Assembly: GCA_020444205.1 (NCBI GenBank)
Contig: JAHLLJ010000005.1
Span: 1 to 64,000, forward strand
Reading direction: 5' to 3'
DNA length: 64,000 nt
Origin: Deltaproteobacteria bacterium
Lineage (GTDB): Bacteria; Desulfobacterota; Desulfarculia; Desulfarculales; Desulfarculaceae
In this document: positions 34,329 to 42,587 of the stretch, piece after piece
How the letters are laid out: each line of letters starts with the position of its first letter
Numbering within the stretch: the stretch's first letter is position 1
Notes under the pieces: model-generated
Databases searched by the model: none
Told to the model about the DNA's origin: nothing
The model's input: only the letters and a program-made list of their open reading frames with translations
Program-made: the position numbers and the translations under genes

Positions 34329-34364
34329 CCGGCCGGAGCCCCCAAGGGTCCGGCCGGGCCTTTT
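34329..34364 (+). terminator. Rho-independent terminator after the lipoprotein gene
   Basis: CCGGCCGGA (34329-34337) pairs with TCCGGCCGG (34349-34357), with a possible inner CCC/GGG stem. It is followed by GCCTTTTA, making a moderately strong terminator 30 bases after the stop. Confidence 0.7.
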
Positions 34365-34384
34365 ACCCGCGGGGAAACCACATT

Positions 34385-35530
34385 GTGAGCGATAATGATC
34401 TAGAGAAAAAGCAGGAGCGCGCCCTGGCTGTATTTGGCGGCGACGCGGTGCACGGCGGGGACATCTGGGGATGGTCGCGGCACCTGGACATGCCGGTGGA
34501 AGACATCTTGGACTTGTCGGCCTCGCTGAACCCCTTGGGGCCGCCGCCCGGCCTGGACCAGGTGGTATCCCAGGCCATGAGCGGAGTGTGCCATTACCCC
34601 GACCGCCTGGCCTATGCCTTTCGCAAGGCCCTGGCCCAGAGCTTGGGGGTCAGCGCCTCCTGCCTGCTGCCGGGCAACGGCTCCACCGCTCTAATACGCA
34701 TGATCTCGCGTGTGCTGGACCTCAAAAACATCGTGCTCGTCGCCCCCGCTTTCGGCGAGATGGCCCGCTCCCTGGCCATTGCCGGGCGTCACTTCCACTA
34801 CCTGCTCACCAAGGAACAAGACGATTTCGTGCCCACGGCCCATGACCTGGAGACCCTGTGGGACATGGACCCCTCGGTGGTGATCTTCAGCAATCCCACC
34901 ACTCCGGCGGGCACCCTGATCCCCCGGGAAATCCTGGACAGCATCGTTCATATGGCGGCTCGCCGGCGGGTTTGGGTGGTAGTGGACGAGGCTTTCATTG
35001 ATTTTGCCGACGACCAAACCCGCTCCTGGGCCACCGAGGCCATCAAGCAGCACAAGCGCCTAATAATTCTGCGCTCACTCACCAAGTTTTACTGCATTGC
35101 CGGGCTGCGCTTGGGCTTTGCCCTGGCCAATGCCGACACCTTGAGCGACTTCGCGCCCATGGGGCAACCCTGGTCGGTAAACACCTTGGCCCAGGCCGCC
35201 GGGGTCTTTTGCCTGGCCCAGGACGACTACGCCCAAAAAACCCGCCAGTCCATAAACCATTGGCGAGAAGAACAGGCCGCAGCCCTTGGGCAACTGGGGC
35301 TCAACCCCATGCCCAGCGTGGCCAACTATCTGCTTTGCCGCCTGCCCGTCACCGGCCCCACCGCCGCGCAGGTGGCTGAATACACCGCCCGCCAGGGCGT
35401 GTTGCTGCGCCCGGCCGCATCATTCGTGGGTTGCGGTGATTATCACCTGAGGGTGGCAGTGACCACCAGCCAGGAGCAGCAACGGCTGATGGCGGCCCTG
35501 GAGCAGGCTCTCGCTCAGAAACCGGACTAG
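34385..35530 (+). CDS. cobD: CobD-like L-threonine-O-3-phosphate decarboxylase / HisC-type aminotransferase
   Basis: The 381-residue fold-type I PLP enzyme has the HGGD motif near residue 20, ASLNPLGPPPG, a substrate loop SNPTTPAGTLIP, an Asp in VVVDEAFIDFA, and the PLP lysine in LRSLTKFYCIAGLRLGF. These match CobD/CobC-type proteins, which make (R)-1-amino-2-propanol phosphate for the cobalamin lower loop; HisC is the main alternative. The HGGD N-terminus favours CobD. The GTG at 34385 has GGGGAAACC upstream. Its end overlaps the end of the convergent radical SAM gene by 4 bases. Confidence 0.78.
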   Translation: MSDNDLEKKQERALAVFGGDAVHGGDIWGWSRHLDMPVEDILDLSASLNPLGPPPGLDQVVSQAMSGVCHYPDRLAYAFRKALAQSLGVSASCLLPGNGSTALIRMISRVLDLKNIVLVAPAFGEMARSLAIAGRHFHYLLTKEQDDFVPTAHDLETLWDMDPSVVIFSNPTTPAGTLIPREILDSIVHMAARRRVWVVVDEAFIDFADDQTRSWATEAIKQHKRLIILRSLTKFYCIAGLRLGFALANADTLSDFAPMGQPWSVNTLAQAAGVFCLAQDDYAQKTRQSINHWREEQAAALGQLGLNPMPSVANYLLCRLPVTGPTAAQVAEYTARQGVLLRPAASFVGCGDYHLRVAVTTSQEQQRLMAALEQALAQKPD

Positions 35531-36558
35531 ATTTTACGGTACTTGGCCAGCTTGTTTTTGACCTTGCCCGCAAACAGGGCGGGATCGCGCCGCGCTTCGT
35601 AGAGGTACTTGTTGTACATGGCCAAGCGGCTGGGGTTGCGGTTGTCCGGGCACTTGGGATCGCACCAGGAGTAGTCGTCGCGCAGGATCTTTTGCTGAAA
35701 GCGCTCACGCTTGGTGCTGGATAGGATGTCCTCGATGCCCTGGCGAAAGGTGTTGCCGATAACCTGCCAGGTGGCGCAGCAAACCCGCACGTCGCCCTTT
35801 TCATCCACCACCAGGTTTCTTTGCGGCATGGGACACGGCGGCAGGGCGGCGGGCTGCTCCCCAGCTCCCAGGGGATAGCCCACCCGGTGGGCAAAGGCAT
35901 CCAGCCCCTCCGAGCGAATCCCCTCTTCGTCGATAAACTCATAAGCCTCGGCCAGCAGCTCATGCAGCTCAGCCTTGGGGGGCAGGTTCTGATACGTGAG
36001 GATGGGATCGACCCCAAAGTTGATCTCACGCACCCCCAGGGAGTGACCCAGCTTTAGGAATTGGGCGATCTCGCGCACATTGGCCCGAATTATGACCATG
36101 GACATGGCCACCCTTAGGGTCCCCTTTCGGTTTTGCTCCACCAGCTTAGCGATGTTGCCGACCGCCTTGTCAAAGCTGCCGTGGATCACGATCTGCTCAT
36201 AGGAGCCCTTGCTGCCCGCGTTGAGCGACACGTTCACGTATTGCCCCTGGTTGAGGAAAACGTCCAACCAGAACTGGTTCATGAAGATGCCGTTGGTGGT
36301 GACCGCGATCTTCATCTGGGGATAGTCGCGGGCCAGGAGGCAAAACTCTTTGCAGTTGCGCATCACCGTGGGCTCGCCGCCTTGCAGCTTCACGGTCTTA
36401 ATTTGAGAGTAGAGAGGCTTCAGATGGTCCTGGTAAACCACCGCTGGCATGCTGTGGTCGCGGGAAAAACTGGTCTGATAGCACATTACGCAACGGACGT
36501 TGCAGTGCACCCCCATTATTAGGTGAAGTCGTTCCAGGCCGCTGAAATCCAAGTTCAT
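35527..36558 (-). CDS. Radical SAM protein with SPASM-like C-terminus
   Basis: The 343-residue protein has the radical SAM cluster motif CNVRCVMC (residues 19-26), GGEPTV for SAM binding, and a beta strand ending in NFGVDPI. A C-terminal cysteine-rich part follows: CPMPQRNLVVDEKGDVRVCCATW, then CDPKCPDN. This C-terminal pattern is typical of SPASM/twitch domains with auxiliary Fe-S clusters. Its substrate is unknown; such proteins modify peptides, glycans or small molecules. It is next to a GT-C glycosyltransferase on the same strand, with 22 bases between them, so polysaccharide modification is possible but not proven. Confidence 0.85.
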   Translation of the reverse strand: MNLDFSGLERLHLIMGVHCNVRCVMCYQTSFSRDHSMPAVVYQDHLKPLYSQIKTVKLQGGEPTVMRNCKEFCLLARDYPQMKIAVTTNGIFMNQFWLDVFLNQGQYVNVSLNAGSKGSYEQIVIHGSFDKAVGNIAKLVEQNRKGTLRVAMSMVIIRANVREIAQFLKLGHSLGVREINFGVDPILTYQNLPPKAELHELLAEAYEFIDEEGIRSEGLDAFAHRVGYPLGAGEQPAALPPCPMPQRNLVVDEKGDVRVCCATWQVIGNTFRQGIEDILSSTKRERFQQKILRDDYSWCDPKCPDNRNPSRLAMYNKYLYEARRDPALFAGKVKNKLAKYRKI

Positions 36559-36580
36559 CCTCTTTTGTGCAACACAAGCA

Positions 36581-38104
36581 TCAATTCAGGCGATAGACCT
36601 GGTACAAACGGTTGGACCAGGCAGGGCTCATATGGGGGTCGGCCTCGGCCCTGGCTACCGCGCCTATCCCAGCTTGCCGGACAGGGAACAGCCAGGAGAA
36701 TTGCTTGCGCGCCGAGGTGATGCCTTCCCGGGAGGCGGGCTTGCGCAAGATCAACCATTGCACCCCACGCTCGCGCATGCGCGCCTTCATGGCCTCCCAA
36801 TCCTCGCCTGGGTAATACTTGTCCCCCACTTGGCCGCTGAACAGGGCGGTCACCCTGGGTGTGTCCACCAGGTAGGTATGGCCTTGCGCCGCATGCTCAG
36901 CCACCCAGATGTAAAGGTCCCGGTCGCCCGGCCGGTTAACTATGTCGCCATCATATCGCCAAAGCAGGGCTGTGTTAAGCATATTGACCAGCAGCCCGGC
37001 CACAAGCAGCAACCCAACCGCGCCGAAGGCCCGGAGCTTGCCGGGCAAACGGCGTGCGCTAAAAAACTCCATCAACCCTTCGGCAAAATACAGCAGGAGC
37101 AAACCTGCCACAGGGGCGTATAGTCTGGGTCCCTCCACAAAAGGCCAGGCCAGGATCATCAAAAGGTACAGCACCAGGAAGGCATCCACCGCGTCCCAGC
37201 CGCCAAGACGCCTCCTGCGCTTGTACCAGCCCCAGGCGGCCACGGCCATGAAAGGCAAGGCGGCCATAGCCTCCAGCGTAGCGGCCAGAGGATGCCCACC
37301 GCGATAAACCGGAAAATAAAAGCCCACCACCTTGGCCGCCTTACTGGGCAGACCCCAAGCCACTTTGCTCAGCCAACCCGCGGGGTCGTGCAACAAATGG
37401 AAATAGCCGCTGCTGGAGGCTCCCAGGACGCTTTGCACCAGGCTCGCCGCCACGAACCCGGCCACGGTCAATGCCGCCGCGCCCCAGGATCGGCGTTGAA
37501 ACAGCATGACCAGCAGGGCCGCGCCCACCAAGGCAATCCCGGCTGATCGAACCAGCACCGAGCAGAAAGCAAAGACCAGAAAAAGGGCCAGCCAAGCGTT
37601 TTGGCGAGAGCCCCCTTCCCGCCAATTGAGCAAGGCCCACAGGGCGGCGGTAACCAGGAAGGTGAAGGGAACGTCGGAGAGCACACTCTGCTTGAACAAA
37701 AAAAACCAGGGGCAGAAAAGCATGAACAAAAAGGCGGAAAGGGCAATTGTTTGCCCCAGGCGGCGGCGAAAAATACAAAACAGCACCAAGCAGTAAAGCG
37801 GCCAGAACACCAGATTCAGGCTTTTGAGCAGCATAAGGTTGACCCCGCCCGCGGCCAACAACGGAGCCAGCATGGCCGGAAAGCCGGGCGGGTAGTTGTG
37901 GAAAGGAACCTGGGGAACGAACACCCCATGGCGGTAAGGCAGGCCCTGCCACATGTTCTGAGCGTGAATGATGTATTGGGCGAAATCGCCGCCCGCCGGG
38001 TGGCCGTGGTTCAGGGTAAACAGGTTTACCACTCCCCACAGCAGCACGGCCAAAGCCATCAACCATGCGTGCCAGCCAGGACTACCCTCCAGGGGCCGAC
38101 TCAC
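36581..38104 (-). CDS. GT-C (GT39/ArnT-like) membrane glycosyltransferase
   Basis: The 507-residue protein has about ten membrane helices. An Asp-containing first periplasmic loop (HPAGGDFAQYIIHAQNM) is the catalytic position of lipid-phosphate-sugar transferases of the GT39/PMT class. The C-terminal periplasmic domain begins around residue 385 (RPGDRDLYIWVAEHA). It probably uses a polyprenyl-linked sugar to glycosylate a lipid, polysaccharide or protein. Its ATG overlaps the end of the LpdD-like gene by 4 bases, coupling the two, which is odd given their unrelated families. Confidence 0.8.
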   Translation of the reverse strand: MSRPLEGSPGWHAWLMALAVLLWGVVNLFTLNHGHPAGGDFAQYIIHAQNMWQGLPYRHGVFVPQVPFHNYPPGFPAMLAPLLAAGGVNLMLLKSLNLVFWPLYCLVLFCIFRRRLGQTIALSAFLFMLFCPWFFLFKQSVLSDVPFTFLVTAALWALLNWREGGSRQNAWLALFLVFAFCSVLVRSAGIALVGAALLVMLFQRRSWGAAALTVAGFVAASLVQSVLGASSSGYFHLLHDPAGWLSKVAWGLPSKAAKVVGFYFPVYRGGHPLAATLEAMAALPFMAVAAWGWYKRRRRLGGWDAVDAFLVLYLLMILAWPFVEGPRLYAPVAGLLLLYFAEGLMEFFSARRLPGKLRAFGAVGLLLVAGLLVNMLNTALLWRYDGDIVNRPGDRDLYIWVAEHAAQGHTYLVDTPRVTALFSGQVGDKYYPGEDWEAMKARMRERGVQWLILRKPASREGITSARKQFSWLFPVRQAGIGAVARAEADPHMSPAWSNRLYQVYRLN

Positions 38105-38505
38105 GCAGGGCCCCGCTGGATCAGCAGGGCATCCAAAAGCATTTGGCCCAGGCGGTGGCCATTGGTGCTCACCTGCACGATGCCCTCGGGGTCAAGATTG
38201 TCCCAGTGGCAGCCCGCAGTGACCACCACCCTGGTCTCCAGCTTGGCCGAGAGCAATTCGGCGGTGGCCTGGGCCAGGCGGTCCTCTTTGTGGCTGGGAT
38301 AAGTAAACACCGAGGCGGTGGCGCTGGTAATGGATGGGTCGGCCAGTGAGGGCCGCGGCGCGGCCATGGCTACCGCGCCTACATGAGGCGCCTCGCCTCC
38401 GCTGATAAGCACTACCAGATCCGGACCCACCCAAAAGGCCTGAGCGCTGAGGTCCAGGCGGCCGGAACCGGTACTGACCGTCAAGCTGTTGTGGGTATCG
38501 GGCAT
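38101..38505 (-). CDS. LpdD-like prenylated-flavin chaperone family protein
   Basis: The 134-residue protein, from ATG 38505 (AGGGAG upstream), has blocks I associate with LpdD/gallate decarboxylase subunit D: HVGAVAMAAPRPSL, a TYPSHKEDRLAQATAELL stretch and VVVTAGCHWDNLDPEGI. LpdD-like proteins are proposed to help load the prenylated FMN cofactor into UbiD-type decarboxylases. There is one UbiD gene in this window, 6-8 kb away on the same strand, not in the same operon. The frame is open further upstream to 38640 in a Pro/Ala-rich part that is unlikely to be translated. Confidence 0.7.
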   Translation of the reverse strand: MPDTHNSLTVSTGSGRLDLSAQAFWVGPDLVVLISGGEAPHVGAVAMAAPRPSLADPSITSATASVFTYPSHKEDRLAQATAELLSAKLETRVVVTAGCHWDNLDPEGIVQVSTNGHRLGQMLLDALLIQRGPA

Positions 38506-38597
38506 GGGCTCTCCCTGGGCAGGTATGCTTCGATGCTTTTTCACCAAAGGCCTGGCCGCCGTGACCGCCGGGCGTTTTTCCTCTGCGCCGGCCTCTA

Positions 38598-39380
38598 CTA
38601 TTGCAGGGGCTCCAGCTTTTGGTTCTGGCTGAGGGCCCACACGTCTTCAAAGGCCGCCACAGGTACCGCGCCGCGCATGACCACCCCGGCGGTTATAAAG
38701 GCCGGAGTGCCTTGCACCTTGAAGGACTTGGCCTCGGCCAGGTCATCATCCAGACGCTTGGCCAGGGCCTTGTCGGCCAGATCTCGGGTTAGCCGGGCCT
38801 GGTCCACACCCAGCTTTTTCAACAGGGGCTGCACCGCGGAAAGCCCCTTGTCGGCGATCATATCCTGGTCCAGGAAAACCTTTTGGTAAAACTCCCAGGC
38901 CTTGGCTGGGGACTGCCGTCCTATGGCCTCGTAGTACAGGGCCAGTTGGCGCGCGGAGTCCGAGCCGGGCAAATGCTTTACCAGCAGCTTAAAGCGGTTG
39001 GGGTCCTTGGCCAAAAGACGCTCCATATTATGGGCCGCCTGGCGGCATGAGGGGCAGAGGAAATCAGTGTACTCCACCACCATGACCTTGGCCTCGGGAT
39101 CGCCCAGAAGAACCCGCTTGGGGCTGATGTGGGGCACCAGGGGGTTGGCCAAGCCGCGTTTTATGTTGGCGCGCCAGATCATCCTTTGGCGTATATCGCG
39201 CCCCTGCAAGACCAGGTTGTAGAGCTCCACCTTATGCTTGGCGAGCACATCCATGACCACCTCGGGGTGGTCCTTCAGGTAGGCCCTGACTTGCTCTTCG
39301 CTGGGTGTCTTGGCCCAGGCCGACGCGGGTAACAGGCACAGGCACAGTAGCGCTAAAAAGCTGAACCTTTTGAGGTGCAA
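38598..39380 (-). CDS. DsbA-like thioredoxin-fold periplasmic protein
   Basis: The 260-residue protein has a signal peptide (FSFLALLCLCLLPASAWA), a linker helix region (residues 30-75), then a thioredoxin-fold domain. Its active site is CPSC in VVEYTDFLCPSCRQA, and the conserved cis-Pro is in QGTPAFI. The arrangement fits the DsbA/DsbG-like disulfide oxidoreductase group (BdbD-type 'thioredoxin_4'). It probably forms or isomerises disulfides in exported proteins. It lies 93 bases upstream of the LpdD-like gene on the same strand. A partner DsbB is not seen. Confidence 0.85.
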   Translation of the reverse strand: MHLKRFSFLALLCLCLLPASAWAKTPSEEQVRAYLKDHPEVVMDVLAKHKVELYNLVLQGRDIRQRMIWRANIKRGLANPLVPHISPKRVLLGDPEAKVMVVEYTDFLCPSCRQAAHNMERLLAKDPNRFKLLVKHLPGSDSARQLALYYEAIGRQSPAKAWEFYQKVFLDQDMIADKGLSAVQPLLKKLGVDQARLTRDLADKALAKRLDDDLAEAKSFKVQGTPAFITAGVVMRGAVPVAAFEDVWALSQNQKLEPLQ

Positions 39381-39489
39381 GGTTCATAACCTCCTTGGTG
39401 CCGGCTCCAGGCCGGCGGCGGTGGAATTTTCTGCGGTAAGCTTGCCACAGCCCGACGGCTTGCACAACAGTGCCTAAGGTCGTGCGTCT

Positions 39490-40587
39490 TTATAATGGTC
39501 CGGACAGCGCCACTTGGTCGCGTCCCAGTTTTTTGGCTTGATACATGGCTCGGTCGGCCCGTTGCAAAAGCTGGTCAGTGGATTCGCCGGGAATAAACTC
39601 GGCGATGCCGATGCTCACCGTCATTTTCAAATCCGACAACCCCTCGCCGAAGTCCAAGTTGCGCACCTTATCCATCAGACGCTGCCCCACCGTAAGGGCT
39701 GCGGCCTGGTCGGCCTGGCTCAACACCGCCAAAAACTCTTCCCCGCCGAAACGCGCCAAGCAATCGATCTCACGCAACTGATCCGCCATTTCCCTGGAAG
39801 TTTTTTGCAACACCAAATCACCGACATTGTGCCCATAGAGGTCGTTGACATCCTTGAAATGGTCCAGGTCCAAATAGCAAATGGAAAAGCAATACCCACC
39901 ACGCTCGGCCAGGGCCTTTTGCCCCCGCAAAAAACGCATGAGGTGACGGCGGTTCCACAGGCCGGTTAGTTCATCGGTTTCCACGAGCACGCTGATCCTG
40001 TCCATGGCCGCCGAAAGCATCTGCCTTTGCTTGCGGTACTTGCGCCTGAGGGCGCTCAGGTTGGACCCAAGCAAGGCAAAGGAAGTCATCACCACCGAAA
40101 AACACATCCATTGGATGTACTCTACACGCAGGTTAAGTATTTCCGCTTGATTGTAAACCAAGGCGAAAATCACCAAGCCATAGCCCACGATGGCTAGGCC
40201 GCTGATGAACAGGAACTCTTTGAGGCGCAGGCGGTAGGCCCCGAAGATCATGACCAGCAGGTAGTACATGAGCACCACCATGCGCAGGTCATAGATGAAA
40301 TACAGGGTGATCATGATACAGATGGTGGCCCAGGTCATCTGATACAGGGTGAGGCTGGGGTCTTTAAAGCGCTGGTTAATACCCAGCACTATCAGCAACG
40401 GAAAGCTAAGGTGCACCAACCAGAAAAAGCCGAACAGGTAAAAAAATTCTTGGGGCGTGGCCCGAAAAAAATTCCATTGCAAAAACACCCAGCACAAGAA
40501 GGTGTGAACCGCCCCCCCGGCGATCGCATACAAGGTACGTTTGAGCCGAAGCTCCTGTTTGGGGTCTTGCATGGCAGGAAAGAGCAT
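39490..40587 (-). CDS. GGDEF-domain diguanylate cyclase with membrane sensor
   Basis: The N-terminal half has six hydrophobic segments (about residues 20-190) typical of a MASE-like membrane sensor. A short coiled region is followed by a GGDEF domain starting with TDELTGLWNRRHLMRFL. The active-site motif is GGEEF (ARFGGEEFLAVL), competent for making c-di-GMP. An allosteric I-site RxxD is not visible five residues upstream of GGEEF; RSID is not the same spacing, so product inhibition is uncertain. ATG 40587 was chosen; 40572 and 40659 are alternatives. Confidence 0.87.
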   Translation of the reverse strand: MLFPAMQDPKQELRLKRTLYAIAGGAVHTFLCWVFLQWNFFRATPQEFFYLFGFFWLVHLSFPLLIVLGINQRFKDPSLTLYQMTWATICIMITLYFIYDLRMVVLMYYLLVMIFGAYRLRLKEFLFISGLAIVGYGLVIFALVYNQAEILNLRVEYIQWMCFSVVMTSFALLGSNLSALRRKYRKQRQMLSAAMDRISVLVETDELTGLWNRRHLMRFLRGQKALAERGGYCFSICYLDLDHFKDVNDLYGHNVGDLVLQKTSREMADQLREIDCLARFGGEEFLAVLSQADQAAALTVGQRLMDKVRNLDFGEGLSDLKMTVSIGIAEFIPGESTDQLLQRADRAMYQAKKLGRDQVALSGPL

Positions 40588-40738
40588 ATAACCCTTCAGA
40601 AAGCCCCTACCGACCGCCGCCCCCCTTGGCGGTCGGGATCGGGGTGTTATGCAATTCACCGGTCTATATTAATAAATTTTTCCCTTGAAATGGACGTCCT
40701 TTTTAGCTTTCCGCTCGATGATGGCTCATAGGTAGCAC

Positions 40739-41827
40739 TCAATACAGGTCCTGGCGATGTTTGGTGAGCCTTACCGCCCCTTCCGGGCTGACCCAATAAG
40801 TGTCTTCCACCCTGAGGCCGCCCACGCTGCGGTCGTAGGCCGTGGTCTGCATCAGGGCTATCACCATGTTCTCCTTTAGCTCGGTGCCGCTGTGCCGTTC
40901 GATCACCGGGTGGAACTCCGACTGCCTCAACCCCACTCCGTATCCCAGATCACTGGGCAACAGGCGCTCCAGCCCCTGTGATGCGAACACCTCGCGCGCC
41001 GCCGCGTAGACCTCTTTGGCCAAGGCGCCGGGCTTGATGGCCGCCGCCGCTGATTCCTGAGCTTTGAACACCAGACGCAAGCGGTCGCGCTGCTCCGGGG
41101 TGGGCTCGCCCACAAAGGTGGTGCGGCAAAGGTCGGATGAGTAGCCGGCAACTACCGCGCCCAAGTCGATGACCACCGCCTCTCCCGGCTGCATGATCTT
41201 GGGTGAAGCTATGGGGTGGGCCAATAAAGTGCGCTCTCCAGAGGCAACGAAGGTGCTGAAGGCGGTGCGCAGGGATCCTGCCTTGCGCATTACATACTCC
41301 GCTTCGGCAGCCACTTCCAGTTCACTGACTCCGGGAGCAACGGCGGCCAAGGCGGCTTCCATGGCTTGGTCGGCCATGGCCGCAGCCGCTTTGATGTGCT
41401 CCAATTCCTGAGGTGTCTTGATGGCCCTGAGACCATCGATCACCGGAGTGATATGCACCAGCTCGGCCTGAGGAAACTCGCTGGTGAGCATCTCGTATTG
41501 GCGCGCCACCATGAAGTCCTTTTCAATGCCTATGCGTTTAGGTTCAAGACCGCCCTGTTTGCGCACCATCTTAATCATGCGCCCCACCAGGCTTTGCTCG
41601 GGGAACACATAGGTGCCTACCCGGGACAAGGCGCATTTCTCACGGGCCTCCGGGGCATCCAACCATAAAGTGCAAAAAACCGGCTCCTGCTCGGATGTCA
41701 TGAGCACCCCGGAGCAGACCGAAGCATAGGAGGAGAGATAAAAGACGTCATGGGGCTTGAGCACGAAGGCGACGTCGATATTTTGTGAATCCAACTCTTG
41801 CTGCAGGCGTTCAATGGGTGATTGCAT
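40739..41827 (-). CDS. M24-family 'pita-bread' hydrolase (Xaa-Pro peptidase/DoeA-like), metal site incomplete
   Basis: The 362-residue protein has the two-domain plan of M24B peptidases: an N-terminal creatinase-like domain (about residues 1-130) and a C-terminal pita-bread domain. Two aspartate positions are present (VVIDLGAVVAGYSSDLCRT) and the last Glu (LRVEDTYWV). The ligand His of GHG is Tyr (LGYGVGLRQSEFHP), and the third ligand Glu of the usual EPG segment is absent (MVIALMQTTAY). This is similar to metal-free members such as creatinase or ectoine hydrolase DoeA. It may not be a peptidase at all. It lies 3' of the ior operon. Confidence 0.8.
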   Translation of the reverse strand: MQSPIERLQQELDSQNIDVAFVLKPHDVFYLSSYASVCSGVLMTSEQEPVFCTLWLDAPEAREKCALSRVGTYVFPEQSLVGRMIKMVRKQGGLEPKRIGIEKDFMVARQYEMLTSEFPQAELVHITPVIDGLRAIKTPQELEHIKAAAAMADQAMEAALAAVAPGVSELEVAAEAEYVMRKAGSLRTAFSTFVASGERTLLAHPIASPKIMQPGEAVVIDLGAVVAGYSSDLCRTTFVGEPTPEQRDRLRLVFKAQESAAAAIKPGALAKEVYAAAREVFASQGLERLLPSDLGYGVGLRQSEFHPVIERHSGTELKENMVIALMQTTAYDRSVGGLRVEDTYWVSPEGAVRLTKHRQDLY

Positions 41828-41872
41828 GCTCTAGTCTCCGCCCACCATCATGGGGGCTAGTGAAAGTAAAGG

Positions 41873-41917
41873 AAAGGCCCGAGCACACCGGAGGGAGTTA
41901 CCGGTGGCCGGGCCTTT
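41873..41917 (-). terminator. Terminator of the ubiD-ior operon (bidirectional)
   Basis: AAAGGCCCG (41873-41881) and CGGGCCTTT (41909-41917) form a perfect 9-bp stem with an inner CACCGG/CCGGTG stem. A-rich and T-rich ends on both sides allow termination in either direction; its position just after iorB fits termination of the minus-strand operon. Confidence 0.75.
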
Positions 41918-41978
41918 ATTGTAACGCCATCCCCCGAAGCGGTGCCAGGGGTTGGCTGCGTGGGGTAATTTTAAAAGC

Positions 41979-42587
41979 CTAGGCCACGGTTTCGATACCC
42001 CGCTGCAAGGCCTGATAGTTGAGGTCCAGCTTACTGGGCGGGAAAGTGGAGCGCATGTCCTGCTTAACCTCGTCCTCGTTGATGGGCAGCAGCTTGGCGC
42101 CCAGCAATGCACCCAGCAGCACGATGTTGGACACGATGGGCGCGCCCAGCTCCACGGCGATATCGGTGGCCGGAGTGAAGATAGCCTTGGCGCTGAGCTC
42201 CTCGATGGCGCCGCGCAGCTTATCCTCGGTGGGATAATCGGCGCGGCCAGCCAACGCGCCCACCGGCATGGTGGTCTGGGTGTTGCTGAGAGTGACCACA
42301 TTCTCGTTGCCGAAGTTGCTGAGCAGGCGCAGGGTTTCCAGCGGCTCCAGGCTCACGATCAAATTGGCCCCGCCCTTGGGGATCAAGGGGCCATAGGTAC
42401 GCGTCTTGGAGATACGCAGGCTGGAAAACACCGAGCCGCCGCGCTGGGCCGCGCCAAAGGTCTCGCCAATGGCCAGGTAGTAGCCGTTGTTGGCCAGGAT
42501 GCGGCCGATGAGCCGGGCGATAAGGATGTTGCCCTGTCCGCCCACGCCGCAAACGATCAGATTATAGGGGTCCGTGGCAAGGCTCAT
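41979..42587 (-). CDS. iorB: Indolepyruvate:ferredoxin oxidoreductase beta subunit
   Basis: The 202-residue protein is a gamma-type subunit of 2-oxoacid:ferredoxin oxidoreductases, with the N-terminal NLIVCGVGGQGNILIARLIG and SVFSSLRIS blocks. It works with IorA to oxidise arylpyruvates (indolepyruvate, phenylpyruvate and similar) to aryl-acetyl-CoA, CO2 and reduced ferredoxin. Its ATG overlaps the iorA stop by 4 bases (ATGA). It is the last gene of a run beginning with the TRAP permease and ubiD. Confidence 0.93.
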   Translation of the reverse strand: MSLATDPYNLIVCGVGGQGNILIARLIGRILANNGYYLAIGETFGAAQRGGSVFSSLRISKTRTYGPLIPKGGANLIVSLEPLETLRLLSNFGNENVVTLSNTQTTMPVGALAGRADYPTEDKLRGAIEELSAKAIFTPATDIAVELGAPIVSNIVLLGALLGAKLLPINEDEVKQDMRSTFPPSKLDLNYQALQRGIETVA

